A DNA stretch of 11,385 bases from an uncultured Clostridia bacterium (GTDB taxonomy: Bacteria; Bacillota; Clostridia; UBA1381; UMGS1253): the NCBI GenBank assembly GCA_937892135.1, contig CALAUK010000136.1, positions 1 to 11,385 of the forward strand, written 5' to 3'. Below the pieces are notes generated by a model. That model was not told the DNA's origin. It was given only the letters and a program-made list of their open reading frames with translations, and did not search any database. Positions 6,502 through 11,385 of this stretch are shown piece by piece (position 1 is the stretch's first letter; every line of letters starts with the position of its first letter). The position numbers and the translations under genes are program-made.

Positions 6502-7452
6502 CTAATTTGCAATTATATTTTCGTTTCTTTCAAAGGGCTGACTCAGCTTTATTGAGCCGAAGTCTTCGACCTTTTGCCCCTCTATTAAAAACTGAACCTT
6601 TTTAATTTCCTCAAGCTCTGTTAAGCTGTTTACAACAGCGTAAACAGAAAGCACCTCATTAGGCGCCTCTTCGCCAAGACGGCGCGCAATAAAATCTTCA
6701 GAAAAGTTTACAAAGCAGGTCGAGTTTTTTGTTTCAACCGATAAAAGCTTTGTGTTTTTCGGGAAAAGAAAGCCTGATGTTCCTTTCTGCGAATCGTGCA
6801 TAAGCTCATTTATAATAAGCTGAGCGGTTGAAATATTATCGTTTACCAAAACATCTCTTGTTTCCCTTAAAAGCTTTGTTAAATCTGAATTAGGGAAGTA
6901 GAGTGTAAGGGCTAAAGTGTTATTTAAAGCACCCGCCTCGTTTTCGTTAACGATATCGCTTTTTGAAAGAGCACCTAATGGTTTTTTATCTGTGTCAACC
7001 AGAGGCTCGCCCTCAACCAATATACTTACCTGCTCTATCCCGTCAATACCGCATAGCGTGTAAACCACAGTAAAAGCGGCAAGCATATCGTCTGCCGTCT
7101 GCCCTGAGTTAAACGAAGAAGAAAAGTCAACCGTAACAAGATTTCCTTTTCTGCCGAGAGACAAAATTTTGGTGTCCTTCGGGATAGCCCTTTTGTTTTC
7201 AACAGTGTTGTCAGGGCCTTTTATAAGAAGATTTATCATTGTAAAAAGCTTGTCGGGGTCATCTTCGGGGATTTTTTTCTCCTCGAAGCTTAGTCTTGAA
7301 AGCGTTGAATCAAGAAAATAAAGCTTAACCTGTGTTTTTTTGCCCGAATTCAGTGCACCGAAAAAATCAGTGTGCACAAGTATTAAAATAAATAAGCTTA
7401 TTATAAAAACTGCCGCTGCCGACAAAAGAGAAAGAACAAGCCTTTTGTTCAT
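6502..7452 (-). CDS. Tandem GerMN-domain membrane-anchored protein
   Basis: The 316 residues include an uncleaved-type membrane anchor (about 5-27; no lipobox Cys) and two GerMN domains, about 40-165 and 180-305. Each repeat has the same order: a strand with LYF, a helix carrying INLLIKGP or INELMHD, then IPKDTKILS or FPKNTKLLS, VTVDFSSSF or CFVNFSEDF, a helix ending VVYTL or VVNSL, and a final QVSILVEG or QVQFLIEG-like strand with EGEPL or EGQKV. GerMN domains are extracytoplasmic. B. subtilis GerM, a lipoprotein with two such domains, supports the SpoIIIA-SpoIIQ complex; actinobacterial LpqB carries one and works with the MtrAB two-component system. Here the gene lies 12 nt after a histidine kinase gene, and its AAGGTGA ribosome site overlaps the kinase stop. 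A role as accessory to that kinase is inferred. Confidence 0.9.
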   Translation of the reverse strand: MNKRLVLSLLSAAAVFIISLFILILVHTDFFGALNSGKKTQVKLYFLDSTLSRLSFEEKKIPEDDPDKLFTMINLLIKGPDNTVENKRAIPKDTKILSLGRKGNLVTVDFSSSFNSGQTADDMLAAFTVVYTLCGIDGIEQVSILVEGEPLVDTDKKPLGALSKSDIVNENEAGALNNTLALTLYFPNSDLTKLLRETRDVLVNDNISTAQLIINELMHDSQKGTSGFLFPKNTKLLSVETKNSTCFVNFSEDFIARRLGEEAPNEVLSVYAVVNSLTELEEIKKVQFLIEGQKVEDFGSIKLSQPFERNENIIAN

Positions 7453-7464
7453 AAATGGTTCACC

Positions 7465-8931
7465 TTACTTTCCTGAGTAGGGGAGAATTATAATAAATTT
7501 ACTTCCTTCGCCCTCTTCGCTTATAACCTCAATATGACCGCCGTGCTGAGAAACTGCCTCCGATGCAATAGAAAGGCCTAAGCCCGTTCCGCCTGTTTCT
7601 CTTGCCCTGGCCTTATCCACTCTGTAGAATCTGTCAAATATATGTGAGGTATCTTCTTTTGGAATTCCTATGCCCGTGTCCTCAATTTCAATCATAACAC
7701 TTGTTATGTCGCTGAAGAGACGAATGTCAACGCTTCCGCCCTCGGGAGTGTATTTGATGCTGTTATCTGCAATATTGTAAACAGCCTCGTAGATTTTATC
7801 GCCGTCTAAAAGCATTTCGATTGTTTTGTCTTCTGACTCACGGTGATAGGTGAGGGTGATATTTTTTTCTTTTGCAAGCGGACGCAGCTTTCTTGTCACC
7901 ATTTCTATAAGGTTTGTTAAATCGACTGTTTTAAACTCGATTTTTGAAACCTGAGAATCGTTTTTGGTTAAGGTTAAAAGCCTTTCAACAATTCTTGTAA
8001 GACGGTCAACCTCGTTTGTCATATCGCCTAAAAACTCGCGCACCATATCCTCGTCAAAGACTTGCGACTGAAGAATTGATTCAGACAAAAGCTTTATTGT
8101 AGCAAGAGGCGTCTTAAGCTCATGCGAAACGTCGGATACGAACTGGCGTCTGCTTTCTTCAACTGCTGAAAGCTGTTCTGTCATCGAGTTTACCGACATA
8201 GCGAGGTTTGAAATCTCATCGTGACCTTTAACCTCTGCTCTTTGGTTGAAATTGCCCTTTGCAATTTCTTTTGTTATGGCTGTAAGCTTAGTTAAGGGCT
8301 TTGTTATAATACCTGAAATAACTATGCTCAAAAGCGCAATAACAATCGCCATAATAATTCCCATTCTGTAAATAACAGAGGAAATGTCTTTTAAAAACTC
8401 GTCAGCAGAGGAAAGCGATTTTCTTAAGTAAACAATACCTAAGGTTTCGCCTTTTTCGTCTTTTACGGGAATACATACGTCTATACTGTTAGACCCGTCG
8501 GGATTTTCAAAAATACTGCTGTTTGTTTCTCCCGTGAGCGCTGACTTTATCGTGTCTTTTATAAAAAACTTATTAACAAAGCTGTTTTGCGAATCATTAT
8601 CATAAATAACAACGGCCTGCTTGCTTAAAACCATAAGCCTTGCAGGAGAGTCTGAAAACAGGTCTCTTGTTGCATTTGTAAGAGAGCGTGTGTTTTCAAT
8701 TCCGTTTTCTGTTATAATGCTTGAAACAATATTAGCCTTTGCAAAAAGGTTAACCTTTTCGTTTTCATAAAAGTAGTTTCTGTATGTCGATAAAAGATAT
8801 ATGGAGAACAAAAAGAGCGTTAAAATCATTACAATCACATAAGATGCCATCATTGTCCATCTGAGTGACGATGCACGCTTTTTGTTTTCGTTTGTAGAGG
8901 GTTCTTTATGCTTCAGTATAATAATAACCAA
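7465..8931 (-). CDS. Membrane sensor histidine kinase (HAMP-HisKA-HATPase)
   Basis: This sensor is the partner of the response regulator just upstream. Numbering from TTG 8931 (488 residues): basic N-terminus, membrane helix about 29-48, extracytoplasmic sensor region about 50-188 (PAS/Cache-like by size), helix about 189-210, HAMP about 211-259, HisKA with FVSDVSHELKTP and phospho-acceptor His270 (codon 8124-8122), N box NIADN about 386-390, G1 DTGIGIP about 418-424, F box IFDRFYRVD about 431-439 and G2 GGTGLGLS about 447-454. All catalytic boxes are intact. The start is uncertain. TTG 8979 is possible but overlaps the regulator gene by 74 nt. ATG 8853 would cut into the first helix. A strong GGGGAG (8937-8932) lies 6 nt before ATT 8925. 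I give TTG 8931 as a compromise. Confidence 0.93.
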   Translation of the reverse strand: MVIIILKHKEPSTNENKKRASSLRWTMMASYVIVMILTLFLFSIYLLSTYRNYFYENEKVNLFAKANIVSSIITENGIENTRSLTNATRDLFSDSPARLMVLSKQAVVIYDNDSQNSFVNKFFIKDTIKSALTGETNSSIFENPDGSNSIDVCIPVKDEKGETLGIVYLRKSLSSADEFLKDISSVIYRMGIIMAIVIALLSIVISGIITKPLTKLTAITKEIAKGNFNQRAEVKGHDEISNLAMSVNSMTEQLSAVEESRRQFVSDVSHELKTPLATIKLLSESILQSQVFDEDMVREFLGDMTNEVDRLTRIVERLLTLTKNDSQVSKIEFKTVDLTNLIEMVTRKLRPLAKEKNITLTYHRESEDKTIEMLLDGDKIYEAVYNIADNSIKYTPEGGSVDIRLFSDITSVMIEIEDTGIGIPKEDTSHIFDRFYRVDKARARETGGTGLGLSIASEAVSQHGGHIEVISEEGEGSKFIIILPYSGK

Positions 8932-9589
8932 CTCCCCATTTAGTGTGAATATACTTGGGTTCTGCAGGATTGGGTTCAATCTTTTCTCTTAAACGTCTTA
9001 CATGCACGTCAACAGTTCTTATATCGCCGGGGTAGTCATAGCCCCAGATAATGTCAAGTAGGTTTTCTCTGCTATATACCTTGCCGGGATTTGACAAAAA
9101 CAAATCGATTAAGTCAAATTCCTTTGCGGTAAGCTCAATTGAAACTCCGTCAATCTTTGCGCGTCTGAAATTATAGTCTAAATCAATCGTGCCGATTGTT
9201 ACTGTGTTTGATGCCTTTTTGGCTTCAGGCTGAGTTACACGCCTTAAAATTGCCTTAACGCGCGCCTTAAGCTCTAAAATATTAAAGGGCTTTGTAAGGT
9301 AATCGTCAGCACCATACTCAAGACCTAAGATTTTGTCCATATCCTCGCTCTTTGCAGTAAGCATAACGATTGGCACATTTGAAAACTCCCTTATTTTCTG
9401 GCAGGCTGAAAGACCGTCTATCTTAGGAAGCATAAGGTCTAAAATAATAAGGTCAATAGATTTGTCCTTTGCCATACGAACAGCCTCCTCGCCATCGTAT
9501 GCCACCTCGCAGGTATAGCCGTCCTGCTCGAAATTGAATTTTATGCCTTTAACCAAAAGCTTCTCGTCGTCAACAATTAAAATTTTCAT
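8906..9589 (-). CDS. OmpR/PhoB-family response regulator
   Basis: This is a DNA-binding response regulator of 227 residues, typical for the family. The receiver domain (1-120) has the acidic pair Asp7/Asp8, phospho-acceptor Asp51 in LIILDLMLPKIDG, Thr78 in VMLTAK and Lys100 in YLTKPF. The winged-helix domain (about 128-225) shows LTAKEFDLIDLFLSNPGKV, then LLDIIWG, RTVDVHVRRLREKI (recognition helix) and the wing WGVGYYY. It is the first gene of a five-gene - strand operon and overlaps the kinase start region, which implies coupled translation. The start ATG 9589 has only a modest site, AAAGG about 11 nt upstream. WalR, PhoP and similar regulators share this layout; I see nothing that identifies the specific orthologue. 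Confidence 0.96.
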   Translation of the reverse strand: MKILIVDDEKLLVKGIKFNFEQDGYTCEVAYDGEEAVRMAKDKSIDLIILDLMLPKIDGLSACQKIREFSNVPIVMLTAKSEDMDKILGLEYGADDYLTKPFNILELKARVKAILRRVTQPEAKKASNTVTIGTIDLDYNFRRAKIDGVSIELTAKEFDLIDLFLSNPGKVYSRENLLDIIWGYDYPGDIRTVDVHVRRLREKIEPNPAEPKYIHTKWGVGYYYTEA

Positions 9590-9631
9590 AGTTTATCAAG
9601 CCTTTCTGCCCATATATAAATAGAAAAGTCT

Positions 9632-9653
9632 GTTGCATACGGGCGTGTGCAAC
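9632..9653. promoter_or_regulatory. 22-bp near-perfect inverted repeat in the regulator leader
   Basis: Arms GTTGCATACG (9632-9641) and CGTGTGCAAC (9644-9653) are inverted with one mismatch around GG. The element lies in the 5' leader of the - strand operon, about 15-36 nt downstream of the predicted start of transcription. It could be an operator for a dimeric regulator or form an RNA hairpin in the leader. It has no T tract on the - strand side, so it does not look like a terminator. Confidence 0.55.
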
Positions 9654-9674
9654 ACAATATAAGTATACACAATT

Positions 9675-9704
9675 ATCATATCACAAAGAGATAGTAAAGT
9701 ACAA
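9675..9704 (-). promoter_or_regulatory. Promoter of the response regulator operon
   Basis: Read on the - strand, TTGTAC (9704-9699) is followed after 18 nt by TATGAT (9680-9675), with TG one base upstream of the -10 (extended -10). Transcription would start near 9668 and leave a leader of about 80 nt. A second, weaker TATACT lies at 9667-9662 without a good -35. Confidence 0.5.
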
Positions 9705-9733
9705 GAGAAATATCAAAAAAAATTAAAAAATTT

Positions 9734-9758
9734 TTACAAAATAAAAAAGCTTTTGTAA
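9734..9758. promoter_or_regulatory. Perfect 8-bp inverted repeat between divergent promoters
   Basis: TTACAAAA (9734-9741) and TTTTGTAA (9751-9758) form a perfect dyad with a 9-nt spacer. It sits between the two outward-facing promoters in the 306-bp intergenic region 9590-9895. It may be a binding site, but such AT-rich dyads also arise by chance. Apart from the two promoters and the two dyads, I see nothing else in this intergenic region. Confidence 0.3.
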
Positions 9759-9825
9759 CAAATTTACGGCGTTTGCCTTTTAGAGTTTTAAGAAAATATG
9801 ATTTATGACAGAAAGCAAAAATAAA

Positions 9826-9855
9826 TTGACACTAAAGATAAAATTATGGTATAAT
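9826..9855 (+). promoter_or_regulatory. Near-consensus sigma-A promoter for the LTA-synthase-family gene
   Basis: A perfect TTGACA (9826-9831), an 18-nt spacer and a perfect TATAAT (9850-9855), with TG at 9847-9848 giving an extended -10. Transcription would begin near 9862, leaving a leader of about 34 nt with an ACGGAGGT ribosome site at 9882-9889. Strong constitutive or regulator-modulated expression is expected. Confidence 0.88.
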
Positions 9856-9895
9856 ATTTAGTCGGTAAATATTGATGATTTACGGAGGTATTAAG

Positions 9896-11385
9896 ATGAA
9901 AATAAAAGAAAAAGTCAAGAAAGGCTTTGAATATATAAATTCGCTTGAAAAGAAGAGGCTGTCTTTTCCCGTGGCAATTATGTTCTTTTTGGTTGCGGCG
10001 GTTCTTTTAGTGAGGTTTCAGTCGTTTGCAACAAACGGCAGCGTGTTTTTTCATAAGTCCTCTTTGTCTTTTGAGTGGAAGCCTGTGCTTATTTTTTACA
10101 ATGCACTTCCGTTTTTTATCTCGCTCTGCTTTTTGTATTTTTTGTCGGGCAGTGTGAATGTTTCCTTTTCGGTTACAAGTCTTACGCTTATGGTGATGCT
10201 TGTTGTAAACTTTTTTAAGATAGAGTTTCGCTCGGAGCCATTTATCCCGACAGATATTACAAACATAACCGAGGCGGCAAATGTGTCGTCAGGCATAACC
10301 TTTAAGTTTTCATTTTTGATTGTGCTGGTTATTATTATTGCGCTTTTAATCAATGTCTTAATGTGGATTTTTGTAAGAAGCAAAAAAACAAAGCTTATAT
10401 ACAGACTTATCGGCCTTGTTTTAAGCGTGGCAGTTGGTATAACCTCATACACTCATATTTACTCTGATTTAAACAAGTTTAAAGATATATTAACCTTTGC
10501 AAACGTGTGGAGAGATGTAAGCGTTATGGAAAACAAAGGCTTTATCTATAACTTCTTAACGAGATTTAAGCTTTTTGGCTACGATGAGCCTGAGGGCTAT
10601 TCTGAGGATGCGGTTTTTAAGGTATACAATGAAAACCCCGAGGACTTTGCTCTTCCCGAGGGTTATATTATGCCCGATGTAATTTCAATAATGGGAGAAT
10701 CATTTTTTGATACGGCAAGAACAAATATTTCCTTTGCCGAGGGAATTAATCCTAATAAAAACATTGAAAGATTAAGAAAAGACGGGCTTTACGGCGATTT
10801 AATCGTTCGAGGAATTGGCGGAGGAACGGTTATTTCTGAGTTTGAGTTCTTAACGGCTAATGCTATTTCCTTTATAACTGATACCATCATTTCGCCCTAT
10901 AACACATATATAACAAAAAATGCGTATTCAATTCCAAGGTATCTTAAAGAGAAGTTTAGATATAAAACAAATGCTATGCACCTCGGAAACGAGTGGTTTT
11001 ATAACAGAAAGAGCACATATCCTCGTCTTGGGTTTGACCAAACAACATTTTACGAGGATATAGAAGATAAAAATCCGCAGAAAGCCTATAACGGCTACAC
11101 TGCAGACTGTGAGCTTACAAATCTTATACTCCAAAAGTATGAAGAGCATATAAAAACTAATCCCGAAAACAGTTATTTTAACTTCAATGTAACTGTTGAA
11201 AATCATCTTCCTTATAACGAAACTTACGCAAACAAGGAGTATGTTGTAAGAGACGAAGCCTGGGAGGACAGCGTTTATTATATGATAAACCAGTATGTTG
11301 AAAAGGCATTAAAGACGGATGAGGTTTTAGGTGCTGTCGCAGATTATATGGAGAGTTTAGACCGCCCCGCAGTTGTTGTGTTCTA
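9896..11385 (+). CDS. LTA synthase family membrane phosphoglycerol transferase/sulfatase (3' end cut off)
   Basis: The frame is open from ATG 9896 to the window edge, giving 496 residues of a larger protein. The N-terminal half carries membrane helices (about 24-42, 65-84, 90-107, 138-160 and 167-186). The extracytoplasmic alkaline-phosphatase-superfamily domain starts near 258: PDVISIMGESFFD holds the metal-ligand Glu268, GGGTVISEFEFLTA holds the likely catalytic Thr311, and VENHLPYN holds His437, equivalent to the substrate-site His of S. aureus LtaS. The later Asp-His metal ligands lie beyond the window. Family members move phosphoglycerol onto lipoteichoic acid or related envelope glycolipids; the acceptor is not known here. 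The first extracellular loop contains EFRSEPFIPTDI, common to this clostridial branch. The gene has its own strong promoter, divergent from the two-component operon. Confidence 0.92.
   Translation, partial: MKIKEKVKKGFEYINSLEKKRLSFPVAIMFFLVAAVLLVRFQSFATNGSVFFHKSSLSFEWKPVLIFYNALPFFISLCFLYFLSGSVNVSFSVTSLTLMVMLVVNFFKIEFRSEPFIPTDITNITEAANVSSGITFKFSFLIVLVIIIALLINVLMWIFVRSKKTKLIYRLIGLVLSVAVGITSYTHIYSDLNKFKDILTFANVWRDVSVMENKGFIYNFLTRFKLFGYDEPEGYSEDAVFKVYNENPEDFALPEGYIMPDVISIMGESFFDTARTNISFAEGINPNKNIERLRKDGLYGDLIVRGIGGGTVISEFEFLTANAISFITDTIISPYNTYITKNAYSIPRYLKEKFRYKTNAMHLGNEWFYNRKSTYPRLGFDQTTFYEDIEDKNPQKAYNGYTADCELTNLILQKYEEHIKTNPENSYFNFNVTVENHLPYNETYANKEYVVRDEAWEDSVYYMINQYVEKALKTDEVLGAVADYMESLDRPAVVVF

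Noticed and set aside
9734..9758. The TTACAAAA/TTTTGTAA dyad as a WalR-type box
   Set aside because: WalR sites are direct repeats of TGTWAH with 5-nt spacing; only a single half-site was seen on either strand.
10096..11206. Two - strand open frames inside the LTA-synthase-family gene
   Set aside because: The + strand frame has continuous homology with active-site motifs over this region; the - strand frames are shadows.
1..11385. CRISPR arrays, tRNA or rRNA genes, insertion sequences, phage genes
   Set aside because: No regularly spaced repeats, cloverleaf or ribosomal RNA sequence, transposase or terminal inverted repeats were seen.

Overview
The window is AT-rich, has strong Shine-Dalgarno sites and sigma-A-type promoters, and carries most of a spoIIIA sporulation cluster next to an Asp23-family gene. 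This points to an endospore-forming member of the Clostridia (Firmicutes), probably uncultured. Nothing seen allows a finer placement.

Left part, + strand (1-4107): a strong extended -10 promoter lies directly before an unusual gene. That gene joins about 154 residues of an unrecognised membrane-anchored, TPR-like protein in frame to a full-length SpoIIIAD. It is followed without a break by spoIIIAE, spoIIIAF, spoIIIAG and spoIIIAH. Together these encode the mother-cell part of the SpoIIIA-SpoIIQ feeding channel. spoIIIAA, AB and AC are not present upstream. An Asp23/DUF322 gene follows with its own sigma-A-type promoter, which overlaps the end of spoIIIAH, and it ends in a good intrinsic terminator.

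Middle, + strand (4108-4914): a small CopZ-like heavy-metal-binding protein and an unrecognised multi-pass membrane protein end at a bidirectional terminator shared with the convergent operon.

Right part, - strand (4913-9704): a tightly spaced five-gene operon reads response regulator, histidine kinase, tandem-GerMN membrane protein, ECF transporter S component, DmpA/P1-family Ntn-type peptidase. The first three genes match the logic of the actinobacterial MtrA-MtrB-LpqB module. The last two suggest uptake of a vitamin-like compound together with hydrolysis of small or beta-amino-acid peptides.

Far right, + strand (9826-11385): a near-consensus promoter drives a divergent LTA-synthase-family (phosphoglycerol transferase/sulfatase fold) membrane enzyme that runs off the window. 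The shared 306-bp intergenic region holds two opposing promoters and two inverted repeats, so the two-component system could control both itself and the envelope enzyme; this is inference.

Most of the window is ordinary clostridial gene content. The items most worth checking are the SpoIIIAD fusion, which may be real or an assembly or recombination join, and the RR-HK-GerMN module.
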